Part shown: piece by piece, positions 50,219 to 61,635 of the stretch
Position numbering within the stretch: the first letter of the stretch is position 1
Layout: each line of letters opens with the position of its first letter
NCBI GenBank assembly: GCA_947650365.1
Contig: OX393553.1
Location: 38,171,947-38,235,946, forward strand
Length of the DNA: 64,000 nt
Source: Chamaelirium japonicum
Lineage: Eukaryota; Streptophyta; Magnoliopsida; Liliales; Melanthiaceae
Reading direction: 5' to 3'
Made by a program: the position numbers and the translations under genes
The notes under the pieces: model-generated
The model's database searches: none
Seen by the model: only the letters and a program-made list of their open reading frames with translations
What the model was told of the DNA's origin: nothing

Positions 50219-50382
50219 TGTATAATTTACTTAAGGTTGTCGGTTGGGGGTTCAAAATAAATATGGAGCGGTTTTGGCTCCCTAAATATAGGGAGTCTAG
50301 TAGCAATCCCAAAAATAGAGAGATGTTATCGGGAAGATTGTGAGGCTCTTAGAGGGTGTTATCGGGATGATTGCTTTATTTA
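50219..50382 (+). repeat. Monomer with 17-bp templated duplication (164 bp)
   Basis: TGTTATCGGGAAGATTG at 50324-50340 and TGTTATCGGGATGATTG at 50357-50373 differ by one base. The first replaces the GAGCATATTGCG part of the monomer. The source appears to be the monomer's own tail, so this is a local templated insertion. Confidence 0.8.
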
Positions 50383-50468
50383 TATAGAATTTACTTATGG
50401 TTTTAGGGTATTTTTAGTAGGCAATGGCGAGGTTCTTATAGGGTGTTTTTGGAAGGAATTATCAATTG

Positions 50469-50610
50469 TATATAATTTACGTAAGATTGTCAGAGGGGTT
50501 TAAAAAAAATATAGAGCCTCCCTAAATATAGGGAGCCAAATAACAATCCCAAAAATAGAGAGCATATTGCGAGGTTCTTAGATGGTATTTTTAGGAGGAG
50601 TGCTCGATTG
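50469..50610 (+). repeat. Monomer missing the TTTTGG segment (142 bp)
   Basis: AAATATAGAGC is joined to CTCCCTAAATATAGGGAG, so GGTTTTGG between A-tract and dyad is gone. It follows the S at 50383. Confidence 0.75.
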
Positions 50611-51243
50611 TATATAATTTACTTAAGATTTTTGGGTGGGGGTACAAAAAAAAATATAGAGTGGTTTTGGCTCTCTAAATATAGGGAGCCCAATAGCAAT
50701 ATCAGAAATAGAGAGGCATATTGCGAGGCACTTAGAGGGTATTTTAGAAAGGAGTGCTAGATTTATATATAATTTACTTATGAATATAGGGTGTTTTTGG
50801 AAGGCAATGGCGAGGCTCTTAGAGGGTGTTTTTGGGAGGAATGCTCGATTGTATATAATTTACTTAAGGTTGCTAGGTGGGGATTCAAAAAAAATATGGA
50901 GTGGTTTTGGCTCCCTAATTATAGGTAGTCTAGTAGTAATCCCAAAAATAAAAAACATATTGTGAGGCTCTCATACAGTGTTTTAGGGAGGAGTGCTCGA
51001 TTGTATATAATTTACTTAAGTTTGTCGGGTGGGTGTTCAAAAAAAATATAGAGCGGTTTTGGTTCCCTAAATATATGGAGTCTAGTAACAATCCCAAAAA
51101 TAGAGAGGTATATTGCGAGGCTCTTAGAGGGTGTTTTAAGGAGGAGTGCTTGATTTATATATAATTTACTTATGATTTTAGGGTGTTTTTGGGAGGCAAT
51201 AGTGAGGCTCTTAGAGAGTATTTTTTGGATAAATGCTCAATTG

Positions 51244-52403
51244 TATATAATTTACTTAAGGTTATCGAGTGGTGGTTCAAAAAAAAATGGAAGCAGTTTT
51301 AGGGAGCGATTCTGGCTCCCCAAATATAGGTAATCACTTAGTGAGGATCCTAGTGGTTGTTTTGGGGAAAATTGCATATTTTGTATATAATTTACTTATA
51401 CTTACCGGATGAGGGTCCTAAGAAATTAGGGAGCGATTTTTGATTCCCAAATATAAGGAGTTTGGTAAAAATCATAAAATAAGGAGGCATATAATGAGAG
51501 TTTTAAAGGGTATTTAGGAGAGGAGTTCTCGATTTATATATAATTTATTTTAGGTTGTCAGGTTGGGTTCCTGAGAAAATATGGAGCGATTTTGGCACCC
51601 CAATTGTAGAAAGTCTGGTAGCGATCTTAAAAATAGGAAAGCATATTACAAGTCCCGTGAAGGATGGTTTGGGAAGAATGTTTTATTTGTGTATAATTTA
51701 CTTATGATTGACGGGTAAGGATCCTAAGAAAATAGGGAACCCTTATGGTACTCCAAATGTAGGGAGTCTGGTAGCTATCTTAAAAATAGAGAGGCACATT
51801 ACAAGGATTTTGGAGGCAGTATTAGGGATGACTACTCAATTTATAAATTATTTTACTTATGATTGTTGGGTGGTGGTCCAGAAGTAATAGAGATCGATTT
51901 TGGCTATCCAAATATAAGGAGTCTGGTAACGATCCCAAAAGTATAGAGACATGTGGTTTGGATCTTGAAAGTTATTTTGGAAAGAAGTACTCAATTTGTA
52001 TATAATTTACTTATGGTTATCGTGTGAGTGTCCTAAAAAAAAGAAAGCAATTTTGGTTCCCCAAATATAATTATTCTGGTAGCAATATTAAAATTGGTTG
52101 GCACATATCGACCCTCTTTGTAGGGTATTTTGAGGAGGAGTGTTTTATTTGTATATAATTTACTTTTTATTATCAGGTGTGAGGTCCTAAGAAAGTAGGG
52201 AAGCACATGATGAGACTTTTGGAGGGTGTTTATGGCATGAGTGCTCAATTTCTATATAATTTTGTTACAATTATCGGGTTGGAGCCTTGACAAATTGGGA
52301 GCGATTTTGGCTCCATAAATATAGGGAGTCTAGTAGCAATCCCAAAAATTAGGAAACAATGGCGAGGCTTTTAGAGGGTATTTTTGGGAAGAATACTCGA
52401 TTG
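51244..52403 (+). repeat. C-block HOR copy 6 (complete)
   Basis: Full C1 to C7 then B (52253-52403), 1,160 bp. C1 has GGTAATCACTTAGTGAGG where other copies have GGGAAGCACTTAG. All eight monomers keep the common order. Confidence 0.9.
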
Positions 52404-53823
52404 TATATAATTTACTTAAGGTTGTTAGGTGGGGGTTCAAAAAAAATATAGAGCAGTTTTGGGTCCCGAAATATAGAGAGTCGAGTAGCAATCCCAAAAA
52501 TAGAGAAGCATATTGCGAGGCACTAAGAGGGTGTTTTAGGGAGGTGTGCTTGATTTATATATAATTTACTTATGATTTTATTGTGTTTTTAGGAAGCAAT
52601 GGCGAGGCTCTTTGAGGGTGGTTTTAGGAGGAATGCTTGATTATATATAATTAACTTAAGATTGTTGGGTGGGGGTTCAAAAAAAATATAGAGCTGTATT
52701 GGCTCCCTAAATATAGAGTCTAGTAGCTATCCCAAAAATAAAGAGCATATTGTGAAGCTCATCAAGGGTGTTTTAGGGAGGTGTATTTGATTGTATATAA
52801 TTTACTTAAGGTTATCGGGTGGGGGTTCAAAAAAAATATAGAGCGGTTTTGGTTACCTAAATATAGGGAGTCTAGTAGCAATCCTAAAAATAGATAGGTA
52901 TATTGTGAGGCTCTTAGAGGGTATTTTAGAGATGAGTGCTTGATTTATATATAATTTATTTATTATTTTAGTATATTTTTAGGAGGAAATGGTGAGGCTC
53001 TTAGACGGTATTTTTGGAAGAAATGCTTAATTGTATATAATTTACATTATTTTTTCGGGTGGGACTTCAAAAAAATATATAGAGCGATTTTGGCTTCCTA
53101 AATAAATATAGGGAGTCTATTAGCAATCCCAAAAATAGAAATTATATTGCGAGGCTCTTAGAGTGTGTTTTAGGGAGTAGTGCTCGATTGTATATAGTTT
53201 ACTTAAGGTTGTCGGGTGGGGGGTTCAATAAAAATATGAAGCTGTTTAGGCTCCCTAAATATAGGGCATCTAGTAGCAATCGCAAAAATAGATAGGCATA
53301 TTGCTAGGCCCTTAGAGGGTATTTTAGGGAGGAGTGCTTGATTTATATATAATTTACTAATGATTTTAGGGTATTTTTGGGAGGCAATGGCAAGGCTCTT
53401 AGAGGGTGTTTTTAGGAGGAATGCTCGATTGTATATAATTTACTTAAGGTTATCGGGTGGAGGTTCAAAAAAAATATGGTGCTATTTTGGCTCCCTAAAT
53501 ATAGAGAGTCTAGTAGCAATCTCAAAAATAAAGAGCATATTGCAAGGCTCTTAGAGGGTTTTTTAGGGAGGAGTTCTCGATTGTATATATGTTACTTAAG
53601 GTTGTCAGGTGGGGGTTCTAAAAAAATATAGTGCAGTTTTGTCTCCCTAAATATAGGGAGTCTAGTAGCAATCCCAAAAATAGAGAGGCATGTTGCGAGA
53701 CTCTTAGGGGGTGTTTTAGGGAGGAGTGCTTGATTTATATATAATTTATTTATGATTTTAGGGTGTTTTTGGGAGACAATAGCAAGGCTATTAGAGGGTC
53801 TTTTTGGGAGGAATGCTCAATTG
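52404..53823 (+). repeat. A-A'-S trimers between C copies 6 and 7
   Basis: S modules begin at about 52558, 52948, 53346 and 53738 (spacings 390, 398 and 392). The 398 comes from an extra AAATATA-like slip at about 53,100 (CTAAATAAATATAGGGAG) and neighbouring indels. Confidence 0.88.
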
Positions 53824-54881
53824 TATATAATTTATTTAAAAATATTTGGTGGTGGTTTAAAAAAAATATGGAAACGGTTTTAGGGAGCGATTCTGGATCC
53901 CCAAATATAGGGAAGCACTTAGTAAGGATCTTGGTGGGTGTTTTGGGGAGGAGTGCATATTTTGTATATAATTTATTTATATTTATGGGGTAATGGTCCT
54001 GAGAAATTAGGGAGCGATTTTGGCTCCCCAAATATAAGGAGTTTGGTAGAAATCCCAAAATATGGAGTTATATGATCAGGCTTTTGAAGGGTGTGTAGGA
54101 GAGAAGTGCTTGATTTATATATAATTTATTTTAGGTTGTCAGGTGGGGATCCTGAGAAAATAAGGAGCGGTTTTGGTGCCCCAATTGTAAAAAGTCTGGT
54201 AGCGATCTTAAAAATAAGAAAGTACATTACAAGTCCTTAGGATGATTTTTTGGAGAGAATATTTGATATATGTATAATTTACTTATGATTGACGGGTAGG
54301 GGTCCTAAGAAATAGGGAACCATTATGGCACTCCAAATATAGGGAGTTGGTAGCTATCTTAAAAATATGAAGGCACATTACAAGGTTCTTGGAGGGTGTT
54401 TTAGGGATGACTGCTCGATTTGTAAATGTTTTTACTTACGGTTATTAGGTGGGGGTTTTGAAAAAATAGTGATCGATTTTGGCTACCCAAATGTAAGGAG
54501 TCTGATAAGGATCCCAAAAGTATAGAAACACGTGGTGAGGATCTTGAAGTTTATTTTGGGAAAGAATGATCGAGTTGTATATAATTTACTTATGATTGTC
54601 GTGTGAGTGTCCTAAAAACTAAGAAGCAATTTTGGTTCCCTAAATATAAGGAGTCTGGTAGTGATATTAAAATAGGTTGGTACACTTTGAATCTCTTTGT
54701 AGTGTATTTTAATGAGGAGTGCTTAATTTGTATATAATTTAGTTATGATTATCGGATGGGAGCCTTGAGAAATTAGAAGTGATTTTGGCTCCCCATATAT
54801 AAAGAGTCTAATAGTGCTCCCAAAAATAAGGAGACAATACCGAGGCTCTTACAGGGTGTTTTTGGGAGGAATGCTCGATTG
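53824..54881 (+). repeat. C-block HOR copy 7 (lacks C7)
   Basis: C1 to C6, then directly B (54731-54881), 1,058 bp. The 100-bp C7 is cleanly absent: the C6 ending GCTTAATTTGTATATAATTT runs straight into the B leader AGTTATGATTATCGG. Confidence 0.88.
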
Positions 54882-55511
54882 TATATAATTTACTTAAGGT
54901 TGTGGGTGGGAGTTCAAAAATAAATATGGAGCGGTTTTGGCTCCCTAAATATAGGGAGTCTAGTAGAAATCCCAAAAATAAAAGGCATATTGCGAGGCTC
55001 TTAGAGGGTGTTTTACGGCGGATTGCTTAATTGTGTATAATTTACTTAAGGTTGTCGGGTGGGGGTTCAAAAAAAATATGGAGCGATTTTAGCTCCCAAA
55101 ATATAGGGAATCTAGTAGCAATCCCAAAATAGAGAGGCATATTATGAGGCTCATAGAGTGTGTTTTAGAAAGGAGTGCTTGATTTATATATAATTTACTT
55201 ATGATTTTAGGGTATTTTTGGGAGGCAATGGCAAGGCTCTTAGAGGGTATTTTTTGGAGGAATGTTCGATTATATATAATTTACTTAAGGTTATCGGGTA
55301 GGGGTTCAAAACAAATATTGAGTAGTTTTGGCTCCCTAACTATAGGGAGTCTAGTAGCAATTCCAAAATAGAGAGGAATATTACGAGGCTCTTAGAGGGT
55401 GTTTTTGGGAGGAGTGCTTGATTTATATATAATTTACTTATGATTTTAGGGTATTTTTGGGAGGCAATGATGAGGCTCTTAGAGGGTGTTTTTGGGAGGA
55501 ATGCTCGATTG
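54882..55511 (+). repeat. A/A'/S monomers between C copies 7 and 8
   Basis: Two monomers, S at about 55187, one monomer and S at about 55426, the last pair spaced 239 bp. The monomer before 55426 ends in GTGTTTTTGGGAGGAGTGC, mixing S-like and A'-like tail features. Confidence 0.87.
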
Positions 55512-55652
55512 TATATAATTTACTTAAGGTTATTGGGTGGGGCTTCAAAAAAGTTATAGAAGTGATTTTATGGAGAGATTTTGGCTTCCCAAATATAAGG
55601 AAGCACTTAGTGAGGATCCTGGTGGGTGTTTTGGGAAATATTGCATAATTTG
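55512..55652 (+). repeat. C1 monomer (chimeric, 141 bp)
   Basis: Starts as an A-type monomer (GGGTGGGGCTTCAAAAAAG) then switches to GTGATTTTATGGAGAGATTTTGGC, AAGCACTTAGTGAGGATCC, TGGTGGGTGTTTTGGG and a TGCATAATTTGTATA end. The TCTAGTAGCAATCCC section is missing. It is a hybrid of A and C-type sequence and forms the left joint of each block. Confidence 0.85.
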
Positions 55653-55805
55653 TATATAATTTACTTAGACTTATCAGGTGGGGGTCTTGAGAAATTAGGG
55701 AGTAATTTTGGCTACCCAAATATAAGGAGTTTGGTTGAAATCCCAAAATAGGTAGGTATATGATAAAGCTTTTGAAGGGTGTTTAGGAGAGGAGTACTCG
55801 ATTTA
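55653..55805 (+). repeat. C2 monomer
   Basis: TACTTAGACTTATCAGGTGG, GTCTTGAGAAATTAGGGAG, AAGGAGTTTGGTTGAAATCCC, AGGTATATGATAAAGC and TTTGAAGGGTGTTTAGG. The GGAGTTTGGT and GCTTTTGAAGGGTGTTTAGG-like motifs are constant in C2 of other copies. Confidence 0.85.
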
Positions 55806-55958
55806 TATATATTTTATTTTAGGTTGTCAGGTGGGGGTCCTGAGAAAATAGGGAACGGTTATGGTGGCCCAATTGTAGAAAGTTTGGTAGCGATCTTAAA
55901 AATAGGAAAGCACATTGCAAGTCCCTTTGAGGATATTTTGGGGATAATGTATGATTTG
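55806..55958 (+). repeat. C3 monomer
   Basis: TTATTTTAGGTTGTCAGG, GTCCTGAGAAAATAGGGAAC, GCCCAATTGTAGAAAG, GCGATCTTAAAAATAGG, AAAGCACATTGCAAGTCCC and a GATTTGTGTATAATTTAC end. The CCCAATTGTAGAAAG form of the dyad region is peculiar to C3. Confidence 0.85.
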
Positions 55959-56112
55959 TGTATAATTTACTTATGATAGACGGGTAGGGATCCTAAGAAA
56001 ATAGGGAACCATTTTGGCACTCCAAATATAGGGAGTTTGGTAGCTATCCTAAAAATATGGAGGCACATTACGAGGCTTTTGGAGGGTGTTTTAGGGATGA
56101 CTACGTGATTTG
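55959..56112 (+). repeat. C4 monomer
   Basis: GATAGACGGGTAGGGATCC, AATAGGGAACCATTTTGGC, ACTCCAAATATAGGGAG, GTAGCTATCCTAAAAATATGG and GGCACATTACGAGGC. It ends in the unusual GATTTGTAAATTATTTTAC joint in place of TATATAATTTAC. Confidence 0.85.
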
Positions 56113-56266
56113 TAAATTATTTTACTTATGGTTATTGGGTGGGGGTCCTAAAAAAATAGAGATCGATTTTGGCTACCCAAATATAAGGAGTCTGGTAATG
56201 ATTCCAAAAGTAGAGAGACACGTGGTAAGGATCTTGAAAGTTATTTTGGGAAAGAGTCTTGATTTA
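56113..56266 (+). repeat. C5 monomer
   Basis: TATTGGGTGGGGGTCC, AATAGAGATCGATTTTGGC, TACCCAAATATAAGGAG, GTAATGATTCCAAAAGTAG, AGACACGTGGTAAGGATC and TTGAAAGTTATTTTGGG. AGATCGATTTTGGCTA and ACACGTGGT are C5 hallmarks. Confidence 0.85.
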
Positions 56267-56420
56267 TATACAATTTACTTATGGTTATCATGTAAGTGTC
56301 CTAAAAAAATAGGAAGATATTTTGGTTCCCCAAATATAAGGAATCTAGTAGCGATATTAAAATAGGTTGGCACATACTGAGCCTCTTTTTAGTGTATTTT
56401 AAAGAGGAGTGCTCGATTTG
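56267..56420 (+). repeat. C6 monomer
   Basis: TATCATGTAAGTGTCC, AAATAGGAAGATATTTTGG, TTCCCCAAATATAAGG, GCGATATTAAAATAGG, TTGGCACATACTGAGCC and TCTTTTTAGTGTATTTT. The ATATTAAAATAGGTTGGCAC stretch is unique to C6. Confidence 0.85.
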
Positions 56421-56520
56421 TATATAATTTACTTTTGATTGTCGAGTGGGGGTCCATAGAAAGTAGGGAAGCATATGCCAAGACTCTTGGAGGGTATTTA
56501 TGGAAAGAGTGCTCGATTTA
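56421..56520 (+). repeat. C7 monomer (short, 100 bp)
   Basis: TACTTTTGATTGTCGAGTGG, GGTCCATAGAAAGTAGGG, AAGCATATGCCAAGACTC, TTGGAGGGTATTTATGG. The dyad and the TCTGGTAGCGATC section (about 52 bp) are absent. The same short form is present in all C blocks that have C7, so the deletion is ancestral to the block. Confidence 0.85.
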
Positions 56521-56670
56521 TATATAATTTAGATATAATTATTGAGTAGGAGCCTTGAGAAATTGGGAGCGATTTAGGCTCCCCAAATATAGGGAGTCTA
56601 GTAGCGATCCCAAAAATAAAGAGGCAAGGCGAGGCTCTTAGAGGGTATTTTTGGGAGGAATTCTCGATTA

Positions 56671-57454
56671 TATATAATTTACTTAAGGTTGTCGAGTAGG
56701 GGTTATAGCAAAATATGGAGCGAATTTGGCTCCTTAAATATAGGGAGTCTAGTAGCAATCCCAAAAATAGAGAGCATATTGTGAGGCTCTTAGAGGGTGT
56801 TTTAAGGAGGAGTGCTCAATTATATATAATTTACTTAAGGTTGTCGGGTGGGGGTTAAAAAAAATATGGAGCAGTTTTGGCTCCCTAAATATACGGTGTC
56901 TAGTAGCAATCCCAAAAATAAAGAGGTATATTACGAGGCTCTTAGAGGGTGTTTTAGGGAGGAGTACATAATTTATATATAATTTACTTAAGATTTTATG
57001 GTATTTTTAGGAAGCAATAGCAAGGCTCTCAGTAGGTGTTTTTAGGAGGAATGCATGATTGTATATAATTTACTGAAGGTTGTCTTGTGGGGGTTTTAAA
57101 AAAATATAAAGCTATTTTGTCTTCCTAAATATAGGGAGTCTAGTAGTAATCTCAAAAATAGAGAGCATATTACGAGACTTTTAAAGGGTATTTTAGGGAG
57201 GAGTGCTCGATTATATATAATTTACTTAGGGTTGTCAGGTGGGGGTTCAAAAAAAATATGGAGCAATTTAGGCTCCCTTAATATAGGGAATCTAGTAGCA
57301 ATCCCAAAAATAGATAGGTATATTGTGAGGCTCTTAGATGATATTTTAGGGAGGGGTGCTTGATTTATATATAATTTATTTATGATTTTATAGTGTTTTT
57401 GGGAGGCAATGGTGAGGCTCTTAGAGGGTGTTTTTAAGGAAAAATGCTCGATTG
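56671..57454 (+). repeat. Two A-A'-S trimers between C copies 8 and 9
   Basis: S modules begin at about 56976 and 57368, spaced 392 bp. The second leads straight into C copy 9. Confidence 0.9.
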
Positions 57455-58614
57455 TATATAATTTACTTACGATTGTCGGGTGGGGGTTCTAAAAAAATAT
57501 AAAAGTGGTTTTTGGGAGCGATTTTGGCTCCCCAAATATAGGGAAGCACTTAGTGAGGATCCTGGTGGGTGTTTTGGGGAAGAGTGCATAATTTGTATAT
57601 AATTTACTTATACTTATCGGGTAGGGGTCCTGAGAAATTATGGAGCAATTTTGGCTCCCCAAATATAAGAATGTTTGGTAGAAGACCCAAAATAGGGATG
57701 CATATGATGAGGCTTTTGAAGGGTGTTTAGGAGAGAAGTGCTCGATTTATATATAATTTATTTTAGGTTGTCAAGTGGGGGTCCTAAGAAAATAGGGAGT
57801 GGTTTTGGTGCCCTAATTATAGAAAGTCTGATAGTGATCTTAAAAATAGGAAAGCACATTGCAAGTCCATTGGAGGATGTTTTGGTGAGGATTTTTGATT
57901 TGTGTATAATTTACTTATGATTGAAGGGTAGGGCTTCTAAGAAAATAGGAAACTATTTTGGCACTCCAAAAGAAAGGAGTCTGGTAGCTATCTTAAAATT
58001 ATAGAGGCATATTACCAGGCTCTTGGAGGGTATTTTAGGGATGACTGCTCGATTTGTAAAATATTTTGCTTATGATTGTTGGGTTAGGGTCCTCAAAAAT
58101 AGAGATCGATTTTGGCTACCCAAATATAAGGAGTCTGGTAACGATCCCAAAAGTAGAGACACGTGGTAAAGATCTTGAAGGTTATTTTGGGAAGAAGCGA
58201 TCAATTTGTATATAATTTACTTATGGTTATCGTGTGAGTGTCCTAAAAAAATAGGAAGCGATTTTGGTTCCCCAAATATAAGTAATCTGGTAGCGATATT
58301 AAAATAGGTTGGCACATATCAAGCCTCTTTATAGTGTATTTTGAGGAGGTGTGCTCTATTTGTATATAATTTACTTTTGATTATCGGGTGGGGGGTCCTA
58401 AGAAAGTAGGAAAGCACAAGATGAGGCTATTGGAGGGTGTTTATGGAAAGAGTGCTCGATTTGTATATAATTTTGCTATGATTATCGTGTGGAAGCCTTG
58501 AGAAATTGGTAGCGATTTTGGCTCCCCAAATATAAGTAGTATAGTAGCTATCCCAAAAATAAGGAGGCACTGGTGAGGCTATTAGAGGGTGTTTTTGGGA
58601 GGAATGCTCGATTG
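57455..58614 (+). repeat. C-block HOR copy 9 (complete)
   Basis: Full C1 to C7 then B (58464-58614), 1,160 bp. C2 has AAGAATGTTTGGTAGAAGACCC; C4 has CTCCAAAAGAAAGGAG in place of CTCCAAATATAGGGAG. Confidence 0.9.
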
Positions 58615-60481
58615 TATATAATTTACTAAAGGTTGTCGGGTGGGGATTTAAAAAAATTATGGAGCAGTTTTGGCTCCCTAAATATAGGGAGTCTAGTAGC
58701 AATCCCAAAAATAGAGAGCATATTGCAAGGCTCTTACAGGGTATTTTAGGGAAGAGTGCTCAATTGTATATAATTTACTTATGGTTACCAGGTGGGGGTT
58801 CAAAAAAAATATGGAGCTATTTTGGCTTCCTAAATATAGAGTCTAGTAGCAATCCCCAAAATAAATAGGCATATTACGAGGCTCTTAGAGGGTGTTTTAG
58901 GGAGGAGTGTTTGATTTATAAATAATTTACTTAGGATTTTAGGGTGTTTTTGGGATGTAATAGCAAGGCTCTTAGAGGGTGTTTTAAAAAAGAATGCTCT
59001 ATTGTATATAATTAACTTAAAGTTGTCGGGTAGGGGTTCAAACAAAATATGGAGCGGTTTTGGCTCCCAAAATATAGGGAGTCTAGTAGCAATCCCAAAA
59101 ATAAAGAGCATATTGTGAGGCTCTTAGAGGGTGTTTTAAGGAGGAGTACTCGATTGTATATAATTTACTTAAGGTTATCGGGTGGGGGTTCAAAAAAAAT
59201 ATAGAGTGGTTTTGGCTCCTTAAATATAGGGAGACTAGTAGCAATCCAAAAAATAGAGATGAATATTGTGAGGTTCGTAGATGGTGTTCTAGAGAGGAGT
59301 GTTTAATTTATATATAATTTACATATGATTTTAGGATATTTTTGGGAGGCAATGGTGAGACTTTTAGAAGATCTTTTTGGAAGAAATACTCGATTGTATA
59401 TAATTTACTTAAGGTTGCTGGGTGGGGGTTCAAAAAAAATATGGAGCGATTTTGGCTCCCTAAATATAGGGAGTCTAGTAGCAATCCCAGAAATAAAGAG
59501 CATATTACGAGTCTCTTAGAGGTTGTTTTTGGGAGGAGTGCTCGATTGTATATAATTTACTTATGGTTGTCGGGTGGGGGTTCAAAAAAAATATGGAGCG
59601 GTTTTGGCTCCCTTAATATAGGGAGTCTAGTAGCAATCCCAAAAATAAAAAGCATATTGCAAGGCTCTTAAAGGGTGTTTTAGGGAGGAGTGCTCGATTG
59701 TATATAATTTACTTAAGGTTATCGGGTGGGGGTTCAAAAAAAATATGGAGTAGTTTTGGCTTCCTAAATATAGAGAGTCTAGTAGCAATCCCAAAAATAG
59801 AGAGGTATATTGCGAGGCTGTTAGAGGGCATTTTAAGGAGGAGTGCTTGATTTATATATAACTTACTTGTAATTTTAGGATATTTTTGGGAGGTAATGGC
59901 GAGGCTCTTATAGGGTGTTTTTTGGAGTAATCCTTGATTATATATAATTTACTTAAGGTTATCAGGTGGGTATTAAAAAAAAATAGAGTAGTTTTGGCTC
60001 CTTAAATATAGGGAGTATAGTTGCAATCTCAAAAATAGAGAGCATATTGTGAGGCTCTTAGAGGGTGTTTTAGGGAGGAGTGCTCTATTGTATATAATTT
60101 ACTTAAGGTTGTCGGGTTGGGGTTTAAAAAAATATAGAGTGGTTTTGGCTCCCTAAATATAAGGAGTCTAGTAGCAATCCCAAAAATAAAAAGCATATTG
60201 CGAGGCTCTTAGAGGGTATTTTAGGGAGGAGTGCTCGATTGTATATAATATACTTAAGGTTGTCGAGTAGGGGTTCAAAAAAATTATGGAGCGATTTTGG
60301 CACTCTAAATATAGGGAGTCTAGTAGCAATCCCAAAAATAGAGAGGCATATTGTGAGGCTCTTAGAGGGTGTTTTAGCAAGGAGTGCTTGATTTATATAT
60401 AATTTACTTATGATTTTAGCGTATTTTTAGGAGGCAATAGCGAGGCTTTTAGAGGGTGGTTTTGGAACGAATGCTCGATTG
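58615..60481 (+). repeat. A/P/A'/S monomers between C copies 9 and 10
   Basis: S modules begin at about 58919, 59311, 59855 and 60396 (spacings 392, 544 and 541). A P-type monomer (TTCAAACAAAATATGG) follows the first, the only clear P in region II. The two 4-module units (A-A-A'-S) recall the spacing of region I. Confidence 0.88.
59549..59700 (+). repeat. Near-consensus 152-bp A monomer
   Basis: Matches my consensus with few changes (TTATGG for TTAAGG, CCTTAATATAGGG in the dyad, AAAAAGCATATTGCAAGG). Useful as a length standard for the family. Confidence 0.88.
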
Positions 60482-61635
60482 TATATAATTTACTTAAGAT
60501 TATTGGGTGAGGGTTTAAAAAAAATATGAAAGCGGTTTTAGGGAGCGATTTTGGCTCCCCAAATATAAGGAAGCACTTAGTGAGGATCCTGGTGGGTGTT
60601 TTGGGGGAGAGTGCATATTTTGTATATAATTTCCTTATACTAATCAGGTGGGAGTCCTAAGAAATTAGGGAGCGATTTTGGGTTCCCAACTATAAGGAGT
60701 TTCGTAGAAATCCCAAAATAGGGAGGCATATAATGAGGCTTTTGAAGGGTATTTAGGAGAGGAGTTCACGATTTATATATAATTTATTTTATGTTATTAG
60801 GCAGGGGTTCTGAGAAAATGAAGAGCTGTTTTGGCACTCCAGTTATAGGATATCTGATAGTGATCTTAAAAATAGGAAAGCATATTACAGGTCCCTTGGA
60901 GGATATTTTGGAGAGAATGATTTGTGTATAATTTACTTACGATTGACGAGTAGGGATCCTCAAAAAATAGGGAACCATTATGGTACTCCAAATATAGGGA
61001 GTCTGGTAATAATCCTTAAAAAATAGAGGCACATTACGAGGCTCTTGGAGGGTGTTTTAGGGATGACTGCTCAATTTGTAAATTATTTTACTTAAGGTTG
61101 TTGGGTAGTGATCCTGAAAAAATAGAGATCGATTTTGGCTACCCAAATATAAAGAGTCTGGTAATGATCCAAAAAGTATAGAGATACATGGTGAGGATCT
61201 TGAAGCTTATTTGGGAAGGAGTGCTCGATTTGTATAAAATTTACTTATGGTTGTTGTGTGAGTGTCCTAAAAAAATAGAAATCGATTTTGATTCCCCAAA
61301 TATAAGGAGTCTGGTAGCGATATTAAAATAGGTTGGCAGATATTGAGCCTCTTTGTAGTATATTTTGAGGAGTGCTCGATTTGTATATAATTTACTTTTG
61401 ATTATCGGGTGGGGTGTCCTTAGAAAGTAGGGAAGCATATGACAAGACTTTTAGAGGCTGTTTATGGAAAGAGTGCTTGATTTATATATAATTTAGTTAT
61501 GATTATCGGGTAGGAGCCTTAAGAAATTGGGAGCGATTTTGGCTCCCTAAATATAGGGAGTCTAGTAGCGATCCCAAAAATAAGGAGGTAATGATGAAGC
61601 TTTTAAAGGGTGTTTTTGGGAGGAATGCTCGATTG
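60482..61635 (+). repeat. C-block HOR copy 10 (complete)
   Basis: Full C1 to C7 then B (61485-61635), 1,154 bp. Small indels account for the shorter length, for example GTGTTTTGGGGGAG in C1, GAGAATGATTTGTG at the C3 end and a TATTTTGAGGAGTG tail in C6. Confidence 0.9.

Larger units (their letters stand above)
47634..51243 (+). repeat. Longest run of the 392-bp A-A'-S trimer HOR
   Basis: S modules begin at about 47787, 48178, 48566, 48958, 49350, 49741, 50133, 50383, 50766 and 51158, with spacings 391, 388, 392, 392, 391, 392, 250, 383 and 392 bp. The one break (50133 to 50383) has a single altered monomer between two S modules. This is the most regular stretch in the window and the widest gap between C blocks. 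Confidence 0.92.
55512..56670 (+). repeat. C-block HOR copy 8 (complete, reference copy)
   Basis: Used as the reference for the block: C1 141 bp, C2 153, C3 153, C4 154, C5 154, C6 154, C7 100, B 150, total 1,159 bp. Each monomer carries bases found at the same position of the other complete copies, which is the defining mark of a higher-order repeat. B is 56521-56670. Confidence 0.92.
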
